This document shows positions 26,572-35,368 of a DNA stretch of 64,000 nucleotides, piece after piece. How positions within the stretch are numbered: position 1 is the stretch's first letter; every line of letters starts with the position of its first letter. The position numbers and the translations under genes are program-made. The notes beneath the pieces are model-generated. The model was given only the letters and a program-made list of their open reading frames with translations, was not told the origin of the DNA and searched no databases. Origin of the DNA: Maricaulis salignorans (GTDB lineage: Bacteria; Pseudomonadota; Alphaproteobacteria; Caulobacterales; Aquidulcibacteraceae); assembly GCA_945891505.1 (NCBI GenBank), contig CAMDDL010000012.1:1-64000 (forward strand), written 5' to 3'.

Positions 26572-27549
26572 ATGTTTCTGTTAACTCAAAGCTTTTTGAT
26601 CATTTTGATAACTGCGGCATTTGGTTTTTTGCTGGGCTATTGGATCAGATCTGCTGACTCCGACACTAAAGTATTGCAAGAGGAATTACGTCCTTTGCGA
26701 GAAGAGCACGACCACTTGAAGCGGCAAGTTACCGCCGGTGCCGGTTCTATCCTGACCGATGCAATCGGGACTCGCAAAGCCGCCGCGCTAGAGGCCGAAT
26801 TGGCTGAAGTGCGCTCGCGTGCTGATGAATTGGCCGCCGCCAATGCCAAACTGCGCGAAGGTGAAAGTGTCGATGAAGATGTCGCCGCCCTAAAGTGGCG
26901 CAATAAATATCTCGAGGCTCGGGTATTATTCTTTGAGGGACGCGATACTGGCGGTAGCGTCGAGACGCCCCCTATGCCCGAACTAATGACGACGGCTAAA
27001 TTGGTCCAAGAAATTGAGCCAGCCCCGGTGGCCTTTGTTTCTGCCGCTTCGGAACCCGCCAAGCTTGGCAGGAAGAAGTCAGTCGTCGTGCCTGCGCCAA
27101 AGCTTGAGCCCGTGGTAGAGCTAGGAACTGAGCAAGAGGCTGTCGCTGCACCGATTGTCAAAAAGCTAAAAGTGAAAGCGGTCGCACCAACGCCACCACC
27201 ACCACCACCCGAGCCCATCAGCAACCAAAACTTCACACCATCACCTTTAGCTGGATTGTCGGCAGAAGCCTTGGAAGAAGCGATTGCCTTGGCCGGCGCT
27301 GGCAAGGCTGCGCCGCGCTCACGTCGTCGGGCTAATCCAGATGAACTCTTGTTGATTGATGGTGTGGGCCCGAAGAATAAGGCTTGGTTGAATGACCAAG
27401 GCATTTATTACTTCTACCAAATCGCTACCATGAATATCGACCAAGTTGCATGGTTGTCCAAGAACTTGCCGACCTTTGGCGCACGAGTTTATCGGGAAAA
27501 CTGGGTCGCTCAATGCACCAAATTGGCGAGGGGTGAGCCTGCGCGCTAG
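26572..27549 (+). CDS. Membrane-anchored coiled-coil protein with C-terminal helix-hairpin-helix domain
   Basis: The protein has 325 residues. A single membrane helix (about 3-23) is followed by a charged coiled coil (about 28-110), a variable Pro/Ala-rich linker, and a compact C-terminal domain (about 258-320) with LLLIDGVGPKNKAWLNDQGI and WLSKNLPTFGARV. The C-terminal domain resembles the H3TH/helix-hairpin-helix module annotated as flap-endonuclease-1-like (COG3743), which is generally a DNA- or protein-binding fold without proven nuclease activity. With N-in topology uncertain, the domain could lie in the cytoplasm or periplasm. The role is unknown. Confidence 0.75.
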   Translation: MFLLTQSFLIILITAAFGFLLGYWIRSADSDTKVLQEELRPLREEHDHLKRQVTAGAGSILTDAIGTRKAAALEAELAEVRSRADELAAANAKLREGESVDEDVAALKWRNKYLEARVLFFEGRDTGGSVETPPMPELMTTAKLVQEIEPAPVAFVSAASEPAKLGRKKSVVVPAPKLEPVVELGTEQEAVAAPIVKKLKVKAVAPTPPPPPPEPISNQNFTPSPLAGLSAEALEEAIALAGAGKAAPRSRRRANPDELLLIDGVGPKNKAWLNDQGIYYFYQIATMNIDQVAWLSKNLPTFGARVYRENWVAQCTKLARGEPAR

Positions 27550-27556
27550 CGCAGGC
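27537..27556. terminator. GC-rich hairpin between convergent genes
   Basis: GCCTGCGC and GCGCAGGC form a perfect 8-bp stem with loop GCTA. It overlaps the stop codon of the helix-hairpin-helix gene and lies 12 bases from the leuC stop. There is no T tract on either side, so termination is only plausible. Confidence 0.35.
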
Positions 27557-27567
27557 CACCTCCAAAC

Positions 27568-28977
27568 TTACAGCATCTCACGTACATCACTTAATCGGCC
27601 TGTCAGCGCGGCAGCGGCTGCCATGGCGGGTGAGACCAAGTGGGTGCGCCCATCGCGGCCTTGGCGGCCTTCGAAATTGCGGTTGGAAGTAGACGCACAG
27701 CGTTCAAACGGCACAAGCCGATCTGGGTTCATGCCTAGGCACATAGAGCAGCCAGGTTCGCGCCACTCAAAACCTGCCGCTATAAAGATCTCGTCTAAGC
27801 CTTCTTCCTCGGCTTGATAGCGTACAAGGCCAGAGCCCGGCACGATCATCGCGCGAACGCCGTCAGCCACCCGCTTACCCTGAACAAGTGCTGCCACCAC
27901 CCGCAAATCTTCAATCCGAGAATTGGTGCACGAGCCAATGAAGACGCGCTGAATGGCAAGATCGGTCATCTTCTGACCAGCTTCAATGCCCATATAGGCC
28001 AAGGATCGGCGTGCGGTTTCGCGTTCAATTGGGTCGCTAAAGTGCTCTGGGTCTGGGGCAATTCCGTCAATTGCTACCACTTGCTCCGGGCTTGTGCCCC
28101 AAGTCACAAGTGGAGCGATGCTTTCCGCGCGAATTTCAACAATCTGGTCGAACACCGCATCCTCGTCGGTGAAAAGGGTTTTCCAGAATGAGATTGCCTG
28201 GTCCCACGCGCCTGCCTTGGGCGCAGAAGGGCGTCCCTTCAGATAAGCAAATGTGACGTCATCAGGGGCAACGAGCCCCGCTCGCGCGCCTGCTTCTATT
28301 GCCATATTGCACAGGGTCATACGCCCTTCGGCAGAAAGGCTCCGTATGGCAGAACCACGATATTCGATGACATGGCCCGTGCCGCCGGCCGTGCCAATCT
28401 TGGCGCAAATAGCTAAAGCGATATCCTTAGCCCCAACGCCGGGAGCCAAAGTGCCCTCAATCACCACGGCCATGTTCTTCATTTTGCGGGCGCGCAGGGT
28501 CTGGGTCGCCAAAACATGTTCGACTTCGCTTGTGCCAATGCCATGAGCGAGTGCGCCAAAAGCACCATGTGTGGAGGTATGGCTATCGCCACATACGATG
28601 GTCATGCCCGGCTGCGTACGCCCTTGTTCTGGCCCAACCACATGGACAATACCATTTCGGATTTCGCCCATTGGAAAGAACTCGATCCCATACTCAGCCA
28701 CATTGCGGCTAAGCGTCTGCAGTTGCAGTCGGGCTTCAGGGTCAGCGACGGCGTCTACGCCCGCGGCTTGGTTTTCAGTCGGCGTGTTGTGATCGGCCAC
28801 TGCCAAGGTCAGGTCAGGGCGTCGCACGGGGCGGCCAGCGGCCTTCAGCCCTGCAAAGGCCTGCGGGGTTGTGACCTCGTGGATCAAATGCAAGTCGATG
28901 TAGAGGAGGGAGACCCCATCCTCGGCTGTGCCGACGACGTGGTTGTCCCAAATCTTGTCATAAAGTGTCTTTCCCAT
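27568..28977 (-). CDS. leuC: 3-isopropylmalate dehydratase large subunit
   Basis: This 469-residue protein, with LeuD, isomerises 2-isopropylmalate to 3-isopropylmalate in leucine synthesis, using a [4Fe-4S] cluster. Cluster cysteines lie in [13 protein letters not shown] and in [11 protein letters not shown]. The start [15 protein letters not shown] at 28977 matches the family. The frame is open 12 codons further (to 29013), but this would add unconserved residues. It is transcribed away from xthA with only 54 bases between start codons, so the two promoters overlap. leuD and leuB lie on the opposite strand downstream. Confidence 0.96.
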   Translation of the reverse strand: MGKTLYDKIWDNHVVGTAEDGVSLLYIDLHLIHEVTTPQAFAGLKAAGRPVRRPDLTLAVADHNTPTENQAAGVDAVADPEARLQLQTLSRNVAEYGIEFFPMGEIRNGIVHVVGPEQGRTQPGMTIVCGDSHTSTHGAFGALAHGIGTSEVEHVLATQTLRARKMKNMAVVIEGTLAPGVGAKDIALAICAKIGTAGGTGHVIEYRGSAIRSLSAEGRMTLCNMAIEAGARAGLVAPDDVTFAYLKGRPSAPKAGAWDQAISFWKTLFTDEDAVFDQIVEIRAESIAPLVTWGTSPEQVVAIDGIAPDPEHFSDPIERETARRSLAYMGIEAGQKMTDLAIQRVFIGSCTNSRIEDLRVVAALVQGKRVADGVRAMIVPGSGLVRYQAEEEGLDEIFIAAGFEWREPGCSMCLGMNPDRLVPFERCASTSNRNFEGRQGRDGRTHLVSPAMAAAAALTGRLSDVREML

Positions 28978-29031
28978 ACTTTGCCGCTTAGCGCACTTTC
29001 CCATTTCTCCCAAGTCGCTTAAGCCAGTAGG

Positions 29032-29832
29032 ATGACACGTCTTTCAGTTGCCACTTGGAACATTAACTCGGTTCGCCTGCGCGCAGGGTTGGTACAGCGC
29101 TTCGTTGAACAGCATCGCCCCGATGTCTTGTGCTTGCAGGAAATTAAGTGCCGCAATGGCGAGTTCCCAACCGCTGCCTTTACCGAGATGGGCCTGCCCC
29201 ACCTGCATATACGCGGGCAAAAAGGTTGGCATGGAGTGGCGATTGCCTCCCGGCTTCCGCTCGAAGAGGTTGAGGAACCCGGCTTTTGTCGCCACGAAGA
29301 GGCCCGTGTTGCTGCGGTGAAGGTTGCTGGCGTCACGATCCATAATCTTTACGTGCCCGCTGGTGGGGACGAACCCGACACGCAGATCAATCCAAAATTT
29401 GACCATAAGCTCTCGTTTCTTGAACGCATGGAATCCTTTTATTCGAATCGGAAAAGCGCGGATCCCCTTGTCGTGGTCGGGGATTTGAATGTCGCGCCGG
29501 GCGAACATGACGTTTGGGGCCATAAGCAATTGTTGAACGTTGTCAGTCATACCCCTGTGGAGACCGACGCCATGGGCCGCATTTTAGAACGCGGCGGGTT
29601 GGTTGATTTGGCGCGCGTCGCCCGCCCAGCGCCTGAGAAAGTGTTCTCTTGGTGGAGCTATCGGTCGCCCGATTGGACGAAGAATGATCGGGGTCGCCGG
29701 CTGGATCACATTTGGGCCAATGCCGATTTTACACCCCGCTTCATCAAAGAAAGTTTCGCCATTCACAAAGACGCGCGTGCATGGGAAAAGCCCAGTGACC
29801 ATGTTCCCGTCGTGGCGGCATTTGAGGTTTAG
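29032..29832 (+). CDS. xthA: Exodeoxyribonuclease III
   Basis: This 266-residue Mg-dependent AP endonuclease and 3'-5' exonuclease acts in base-excision repair. Landmarks of the exonuclease III family are N10 and E37 (LCLQEIKC), [11 protein letters not shown]151 and N153 (VVGDLNVAP), LDHIWAN and D256-H257 (PSDHVPV). All active-site residues are present and the length is normal. The ribosome site before the ATG is weak (AGTAGG only 2-3 bases upstream). It starts close to divergent leuC. Confidence 0.95.
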   Translation: MTRLSVATWNINSVRLRAGLVQRFVEQHRPDVLCLQEIKCRNGEFPTAAFTEMGLPHLHIRGQKGWHGVAIASRLPLEEVEEPGFCRHEEARVAAVKVAGVTIHNLYVPAGGDEPDTQINPKFDHKLSFLERMESFYSNRKSADPLVVVGDLNVAPGEHDVWGHKQLLNVVSHTPVETDAMGRILERGGLVDLARVARPAPEKVFSWWSYRSPDWTKNDRGRRLDHIWANADFTPRFIKESFAIHKDARAWEKPSDHVPVVAAFEV

Positions 29833-29837
29833 GCGAT

Positions 29838-30407
29838 ATGGCAAAGCAGCAAGGTTCGGGCATTTTTGTGCCGCTGATCATTATTGGTGCAACGATTTTC
29901 GGCTTGGGGGCTTACCAAGCGCTGAGGCCCAAACCTGCCGATATCAACCCAACCTTTGAGGCCGTTGATAATCCTCGCACCATGCAGGCTCCGCCGCCAC
30001 CTGCTGCAAGCAAGGATGCTGCGCAACTGGCGGCTGAGTCTGGTGCCACAGAAGATAAGGCAAGGGCTGAACCCGCCGCGACCAAAACGCTTAAACTAGA
30101 CGACGCTCCATGGCTGAAGGCCATTATGGGTGGCGTGTTGGGCGAGTTTCGCAGCACCGTCATAACCGCTCTGAAAAAGGAACAGACCAAAGGCGACCTT
30201 AATTGTAGCCCTGTCCTGACCAAGGCCTCTGAGGCAGCATTGAGTGCCCTAGAAGACGTGAGTTGCACCGATAAGGAGGGCGCTATCTTCACCGGCCAAT
30301 TTGATGCGGACGGCGATGGCAGCCTTGAGATCAAGTCGCCGGACAAGGAAAAAGTCACAATTGAGAAGTCTGGCGGCTCATTTAGTGTGACGGTTGATGA
30401 GCCCTAA
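29838..30407 (+). CDS. Hypothetical membrane-anchored protein
   Basis: The protein has 189 residues. One membrane helix at about 10-29 is followed by a Pro/Ala-rich linker (about 45-80) and a folded C-terminal part (about 85-189). That part has two cysteines (LNCSPV and VSCTDK) that could form a periplasmic disulfide, and it ends in a short repeated beta pattern (DADGDGSLEIKSPD). The DADGDGS stretch resembles a calcium loop, but one loop alone is weak evidence. The gene begins 5 bases after xthA and ends 39 bases before leuD, so it is probably co-transcribed with them. I do not recognise the family. Confidence 0.7.
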   Translation: MAKQQGSGIFVPLIIIGATIFGLGAYQALRPKPADINPTFEAVDNPRTMQAPPPPAASKDAAQLAAESGATEDKARAEPAATKTLKLDDAPWLKAIMGGVLGEFRSTVITALKKEQTKGDLNCSPVLTKASEAALSALEDVSCTDKEGAIFTGQFDADGDGSLEIKSPDKEKVTIEKSGGSFSVTVDEP

Positions 30408-30446
30408 AGGCTGGCACACAGAATTTCTGGACAGGATGGACCCACG

Positions 30447-31052
30447 ATGAAGAAGTTTACAAAGCTGGCTGCCCATGCCGCCCCCTTGCCCGTGGCTAAT
30501 ATTGATACCGATCAGATCATTCCTAAGCAGTTTCTGTCGACAGTAGAGCGCACCGGCCTGTCACGCGGCCTATTCTTTGACATGCGTTTCTTGCCAGATG
30601 GATCGCCTAATCCTGAGTTCGTGATGAACAAGCCCGCTTTTGCAGGTGCAAAGATCCTGATAGCGGGCCCTAACTTTGGCTGCGGTTCATCGCGTGAGCA
30701 TGCGCCTTGGGCTCTGCTGGATTATGGGATTGAATGCGTCATCTCGGCATCGTTTGCCGATATCTTCTACAATAATTGTTTTAAGAATGGGGTGTTGCCG
30801 CTCGTCCTTGATGCTGGCCAAGTCGATGCTTTGATAAACCAAGCGAACGGTCAGAATGCGCGCTTTGAAATCGATCTGGCCGCCCAGACCCTAACGGGTC
30901 CAGATGGTAAAATTTACCATTTTGAGATCGATCCAGGTCGAAAGAAATCCTTATTAGAGGGTTTGGACGAAATCGGGCAAAGTCTTATGCAGCAGGATCA
31001 AATCGCGGAACATGAACATAAAAGAAAGTTAATGACGCCTTGGTTGGGCTGA
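30447..31052 (+). CDS. leuD: 3-isopropylmalate dehydratase small subunit
   Basis: This 201-residue protein is the swivel-domain subunit that completes the LeuC active site. The signature [20 protein letters not shown] (about 74-93) and the following [20 protein letters not shown] are intact, as is [13 protein letters not shown] near the N-terminus. The C-terminal tail ([10 protein letters not shown]) is normal. An ATG with GGACAGGA upstream sets the start. Confidence 0.96.
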   Translation: MKKFTKLAAHAAPLPVANIDTDQIIPKQFLSTVERTGLSRGLFFDMRFLPDGSPNPEFVMNKPAFAGAKILIAGPNFGCGSSREHAPWALLDYGIECVISASFADIFYNNCFKNGVLPLVLDAGQVDALINQANGQNARFEIDLAAQTLTGPDGKIYHFEIDPGRKKSLLEGLDEIGQSLMQQDQIAEHEHKRKLMTPWLG

Positions 31053-31112
31053 AGTGCTTAAAAAAATTAGATTAAATGCTTTTCAAAATGATTCATATCT
31101 GCTTAATCTCTG

Positions 31113-31127
31113 TTACCAAATCGTTAA
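31113..31127. promoter_or_regulatory. Possible CtrA-type site
   Basis: TTAC, seven bases, TTAA at 31113-31127 differs by one base from the alphaproteobacterial CtrA box TTAA-N7-TTAA. It lies 24 bases before the GTG of the small gene at 31152. AT-rich chance matches are common, so this is only a candidate. Confidence 0.25.
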
Positions 31128-31151
31128 TGGTATCAGCGAGAGGCAGATTTC

Positions 31152-31355
31152 GTGCTCGACCAATTTTTGGATCCAGGCTTTTTGAGCGCCTTAGCAGCGA
31201 CGATTGGACCGTTGGCGGTGTTCGTTGCGCCGACCGAAGAAATTGAAGCGATGATCTTTGAGTCCCATTCTGGTTTGGACAGATTGACCTCTGAAGAGAG
31301 CGGTGTTGGGGCGGCAGAGCCCATCGCGCCAATCGGCTATCGCGAAGCCGCTTAA
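31152..31355 (+). CDS. Small hypothetical protein between leuD and leuB
   Basis: The protein has 67 residues. The GTG start is preceded by AGAGG about 8 bases upstream. The sequence has a short hydrophobic stretch (FLSALAATIGPLAVFVA, about 10-26) and an acidic middle (PTEEIEAMIFESHSG). It lies 99 bases after leuD and 56 before leuB on the same strand. No family is recognised. Codon use looks like its neighbours, but at this length the call is tentative. Confidence 0.45.
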   Translation: MLDQFLDPGFLSALAATIGPLAVFVAPTEEIEAMIFESHSGLDRLTSEESGVGAAEPIAPIGYREAA

Positions 31356-31411
31356 GTACGGCCCCTGCATTCGACCGTGACAGGCGCTCAATTCGTGGCT
31401 AAGGGCGATGC

Positions 31412-32479
31412 ATGACAAACAAACTCCTCCTATTGCCAGGTGATGGCATTGGCCCTGAAGTGATGGCTGAAGTTGAGCGCGTGCTCGAGCAGTTGATGGC
31501 CCAACATGGACTAAAGCTAGACGTTGAAACCGCTCTGTTTGGTGGGGCCAGCCTTGATGCAAATGGCTCGCCGATCACCGACGAAGTGGTGGCAACCGCC
31601 AAGTCGGCACAAGCAGTCCTGATGGGTGCCGTCGGTGGCCCCAAGTGGGCGCCTGTGCCCCGTGAGCTTCGGCCAGAGATGGGTCTGTTGCGCCTACGTA
31701 AAGAGATGGACGTGTATGCCAATCTCCGTCCCGCCTTATGCTTTGCAGCCTTAGCCGACGCATCTGGATTGAAGCGCCATTTGGTTGAGGGGCTTGATAT
31801 TGTCTTCGTGCGTGAATTGACCGGTGGGGTCTATTTTGGCACGCCTCGCGGCATTGAGACTTTAGCGGATGGCAGCAAGCGCGGCTTTGACAATCAAGTC
31901 TATACCAGTGCCGAAATTCGGCGTGTTACCCGTGTTGCTTTTGAACTTGCGCGCAAACGCTCTAACAAAGTGACGAGCCTTGAGAAGTCAAACGTGATGG
32001 AATCCGGCCTTTTATGGCGTCAGGAAGTCATGGCCTTGCATGCCAGTGACTATAACGATGTAGAGCTTGAGCATATGTATGCCGATAATGCGGCCATGCA
32101 GTTGGTTCGCGCGCCACAGCAGTTCGACGTTTTGCTGACCGATAATCTCTTTGGCGATGTGTTGTCCGACCTAGCTGCTGCATGCACAGGCTCGATCGGT
32201 CTTTTGCCGTCTGCAGCCTTGGGAGATGCGGGCAAACCCGGTCTTTACGAGCCGATCCATGGCTCGGCACCGGACATCGCCGGCAAGGGCCTCGCCAACC
32301 CCGTTGCCGCGATCCTGTCGTTGGAAATGGCGTTGCGCTGGTCATTGGGTGAAGGGGCTCTCGCCGACAGGCTATTTGCCGCAGTTGAAACAGCCTTGAA
32401 TGGCGGGGCACGCACTGCCGATCTGGGCGGAAGTCTGTCGACTGCCGAGATGGGCACCGCGATCCTCGCCGCGCTTTAG
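31412..32479 (+). CDS. leuB: 3-isopropylmalate dehydrogenase
   Basis: This 355-residue NAD-dependent enzyme oxidises and decarboxylates 3-isopropylmalate, the third step of leucine synthesis. The opening [15 protein letters not shown], the arginine-rich substrate site [16 protein letters not shown], the catalytic tyrosine/lysine region ([17 protein letters not shown]), the metal-binding aspartates in [13 protein letters not shown] and the NAD loop [18 protein letters not shown] are all intact. With leuC and leuD it makes a full isomerase-dehydrogenase set; leuA is not in the window. Confidence 0.97.
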   Translation: MTNKLLLLPGDGIGPEVMAEVERVLEQLMAQHGLKLDVETALFGGASLDANGSPITDEVVATAKSAQAVLMGAVGGPKWAPVPRELRPEMGLLRLRKEMDVYANLRPALCFAALADASGLKRHLVEGLDIVFVRELTGGVYFGTPRGIETLADGSKRGFDNQVYTSAEIRRVTRVAFELARKRSNKVTSLEKSNVMESGLLWRQEVMALHASDYNDVELEHMYADNAAMQLVRAPQQFDVLLTDNLFGDVLSDLAAACTGSIGLLPSAALGDAGKPGLYEPIHGSAPDIAGKGLANPVAAILSLEMALRWSLGEGALADRLFAAVETALNGGARTADLGGSLSTAEMGTAILAAL

Positions 32480-32779
32480 ACAAGGCTCGCACGGGCGCAC
32501 CACGATCCCGCACCACATCTTGGATCATTTGCCTGCAGCGCGAGGCCAGCGGGAACCCGCAATCATGGCTTAATCATGCCAATTAGCCTGTAAACTTGAT
32601 CATTTCGTGCTCAAGTTGGGCCTATGTGTTGCTTATCGGCCACTAAAGCTGGACAACGAGATAAAAATTCACAGAACACACCTTCCCAGAATTTGATATA
32701 CTCTTTACACAAATGTCATCATCCGTGATCCAGCCGCAAGTGTGTGCGGCGGCGGCCACGTTCCATAGAGGAAGACCAA
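32480..32779 (+). promoter_or_regulatory. Intergenic region with the receptor's likely promoter
   Basis: These 300 bases carry no gene. A -10-like hexamer TATACT at 32697-32702 lies in an AT-rich stretch, about 80 bases before the receptor start, but I see no good -35 at the usual spacing. AGAGGAAGA about 5 bases before the ATG is a strong ribosome site. No iron- or riboswitch-type element was recognised. Confidence 0.35.
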
Positions 32780-35263
32780 ATGACACAGCGCTTACTTTTG
32801 ACTGGTTCTGCCGCCCTGATGGCCCTCGCACTTGCGATGCCCGGTACTTCCTTCGCCCAAGCCGCATCAGACGCCGAAGCAGATCGCTCCAAAGTCGAAA
32901 CCATCATCGTGACGGCTCGTAAGACCCAAGAAGCATTGATCTCAACACCTGTTGCGGTGACCGCTGTTGGCGCATCCGACATTTCGCGATTGAACATTCA
33001 GGCGATTGACGATCTGGCGCGCTTCACCCCCGGCCTATCCTTCTCTAAGGCCTTTGGTCGCGCAACAGACCGCCCGGTGGTTCGCGGTGCGGCATCAATT
33101 TTGGCGGGCACCCAGCCTGGTGTGGAAGCCGGTACCGCGTACTTCGTGGATGGCGTCTATTATCAGGGCGACATTTCCTCGATCGATTTGGCCGATGTAG
33201 CCCGCGTTGAAGTAATCAAGGGACCGCAATCGGCACTGTATGGCCGCAACACCTATTCGGGTGCGATCAACTTTATCACCAACAGCCCCGGCACTTCTTT
33301 GAAGGCTGGCGCTACGGTTTCGGTTGGCTCGCATAACGAGCAGAGCGCAAACTTACGTTTGGCTGGCCCGATCACGTCATGGCTGTCGGGTGGCTTGGCC
33401 GCGCGCTATTACACCTATGACGGTGAATGGGCTAACTCTGCAGCGTTGAACGATACCCTCGGCTCAGAGCAAACCAAGTCGGTGAGCGGCGTTTTAGAAG
33501 CCCGCCCAGTTCAAGGGTTGACCTTGCGCGCGCGCGTCGTTCATGCAGAGGACGAGGATGGCCCACGCGCTTTCGGTTTCCAAGCTTCCAGCAAGAACAA
33601 TTGCTTTCCCGGCTATCGCTCCAACGCCTATCGCGGTGCTGCGGCCACCACTGATAACAATCCAAACCAGTGGTTCTGTGGTATCATCAAAGATACCGGC
33701 GTTTACTTCCAGAACACGGGTGCCAACAATACCCGCCCAGCAGCCCCCTTCATTGGTGTTGAACGGGACCTGACCTTTGGATCGTTGATCGCCGATGTCG
33801 ACCTGCCAAACGATTATACCGTCAACATCAGCTATGGCTTCCGCGATGAATCCTTGAAGACGGGTTCTGACTCTGACTTCTTGAACGGGTCGTCTTTCCC
33901 CCAAGGCATCGGGGCTAATGGCGTCCCAACATCGAATTCATTGTTCGGCAGCTCCGGCACAACTGATTCTAAAGACATGTCTTTGGAGGTGAAGTTTTCA
34001 TCCCCGCAAGACAAGCGCGTCCGCTGGATGTTGGGCCTATATGGCTACAGCCTCGATCAAACCGGCTACTCGATTGACTTTGTAGCAAGCGCAACGGTGC
34101 CTGTGAATGGCGTCGTGTCGACCCAAAAGAACCTCACCAACTCAACCTCGAACGGGGCGATCTTTGGTCGTTTGGGCTTTGATATCACCGACACTTTGTC
34201 AATCGATCTGGAGGCCCGCCAGCAGGCTGAAAAGCGGTCGACGCAGAACTTTAGCATTGTCAACGGCGCCCTGACCTATGACGATTCCCGTAACTTTGAC
34301 TCCTTTACGCCGCGTGCAACACTGACTTGGAAGCCGACTGAGAACCAAACCATTTATGGCATTTACGCCGAAGGCACCAAGCCTGGTGGTTTGAACGGCA
34401 CTTTGGGCCTAGTTAATGGGTTCCCAGTATTCGAGCCAGAAACCTCGACCAATTATGAAGTTGGCTACAAGGCTCGCTTGTTTGATGGTCGCGGCACCTT
34501 GGCGCTGTCGGCTTACGACACCAAGGCAGAAGACATGCAGTTGACGACAGCAGTGGCAGGCTCCAGTGGCGTATTGACCTCGATCGTAACCAACCAAGGC
34601 AACGCTGAAATCAAAGGCTTTGAAGCAGATTTCCGCTTCCGCGTAACAGACAATTTGGGCTTCAGCATAAATTATTCCCATATCAGCACCGAGTTCACCG
34701 AAGGCTGTGACGAGTTCCAATATACGCTGACTTCAGGCGGCTATCAAATTGGTACGACCTGCACCACCACCCGTCGTGTGCCCGGTTCGCCAAACCCACC
34801 ACCTTTGCCAAACGGCTCAGTCGTTCCACTTCCAGGGGCAAATGGTTCGATCGTTGGGGCCCAAATTCCACTGGTACCTGCCGATCAAGCTAGCTTCAAC
34901 GTGGATTATTCCCGTCAATTAGGCGCGAATTTGGAATTGTTTGCTTCGGCGGATGTTTCTTACGAAGGCACCAAGTACATCCAAGTGCATGGCGGTGCTG
35001 AAACCGGTGAGACCACCTTGGTCGGTGGCCGTGTCGGTGTTAGCGGCGAGCGTTGGAAAGTATCGCTCTGGGGCAAGAATTTGACCGACGAAGACACCAT
35101 CCCCATCGCAACGCGTTGGTTTGACGTGTTCCAAGGGTCTGCGGCTGCGGCCGGTCTAACTGGCGCTGCTGCGTCGGGCATCGACACTGGCAGCCCACGC
35201 GCCTTCTTCTTCATGCCACGCCGCGGTCGCAGCGTTGGTTTGGAACTGAAGGTCAACTACTGA
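32780..35263 (+). CDS. TonB-dependent receptor
   Basis: The protein has 827 residues. A signal peptide (to about FAQA at 27) is followed by a TonB-box-like stretch (VETIIVTARK), the plug domain (about 45-160, with VRGAASI, GVYYQGD and IEVIKGPQSALYGRNTYSGA-type landmarks) and a 22-strand barrel to the C-terminus. It belongs to the large-substrate group common in Caulobacterales and sphingomonads. The ATG at 32780 with AGAGGAAGA upstream is clearly better than the in-frame ORF start at 32744. Its substrate is unknown. A terminator follows, then a CpcT/CpeT-like gene. A fragment of a close relative's 3' end lies at 38545-38632. Confidence 0.95.
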   Translation: MTQRLLLTGSAALMALALAMPGTSFAQAASDAEADRSKVETIIVTARKTQEALISTPVAVTAVGASDISRLNIQAIDDLARFTPGLSFSKAFGRATDRPVVRGAASILAGTQPGVEAGTAYFVDGVYYQGDISSIDLADVARVEVIKGPQSALYGRNTYSGAINFITNSPGTSLKAGATVSVGSHNEQSANLRLAGPITSWLSGGLAARYYTYDGEWANSAALNDTLGSEQTKSVSGVLEARPVQGLTLRARVVHAEDEDGPRAFGFQASSKNNCFPGYRSNAYRGAAATTDNNPNQWFCGIIKDTGVYFQNTGANNTRPAAPFIGVERDLTFGSLIADVDLPNDYTVNISYGFRDESLKTGSDSDFLNGSSFPQGIGANGVPTSNSLFGSSGTTDSKDMSLEVKFSSPQDKRVRWMLGLYGYSLDQTGYSIDFVASATVPVNGVVSTQKNLTNSTSNGAIFGRLGFDITDTLSIDLEARQQAEKRSTQNFSIVNGALTYDDSRNFDSFTPRATLTWKPTENQTIYGIYAEGTKPGGLNGTLGLVNGFPVFEPETSTNYEVGYKARLFDGRGTLALSAYDTKAEDMQLTTAVAGSSGVLTSIVTNQGNAEIKGFEADFRFRVTDNLGFSINYSHISTEFTEGCDEFQYTLTSGGYQIGTTCTTTRRVPGSPNPPPLPNGSVVPLPGANGSIVGAQIPLVPADQASFNVDYSRQLGANLELFASADVSYEGTKYIQVHGGAETGETTLVGGRVGVSGERWKVSLWGKNLTDEDTIPIATRWFDVFQGSAAAAGLTGAAASGIDTGSPRAFFFMPRRGRSVGLELKVNY

Positions 35264-35288
35264 TCCATGCCCTGATTGTTTGGCACTT

Positions 35289-35318
35289 AAGCCCGGCGCA
35301 CATCGCGTCGGGCTTTTT
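35289..35318 (+). terminator. Intrinsic terminator after the TonB-dependent receptor
   Basis: AAGCCCG and CGGGCTT flank an inner CGC/GCG pairing with loop ACATC, and TTTTTT follows on the plus strand. A decayed relative of this hairpin follows the receptor fragment near 38643-38670. Confidence 0.85.
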
Positions 35319-35368
35319 TGTGGAATGACTTTGACCGCTTGTGACTTTGCATCCCGTAGGAGGCATGA

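Noticed and set aside
26637-27404. Minus-strand open frame of 255 codons
   Set aside because: It is the antisense shadow of the helix-hairpin-helix gene; serine-rich composition comes from its Ala/Glu codons.
27537-27556. Confident rho-independent terminator after the helix-hairpin-helix gene
   Set aside because: The hairpin is perfect but has no T tract on either strand, so it is listed only with low confidence.
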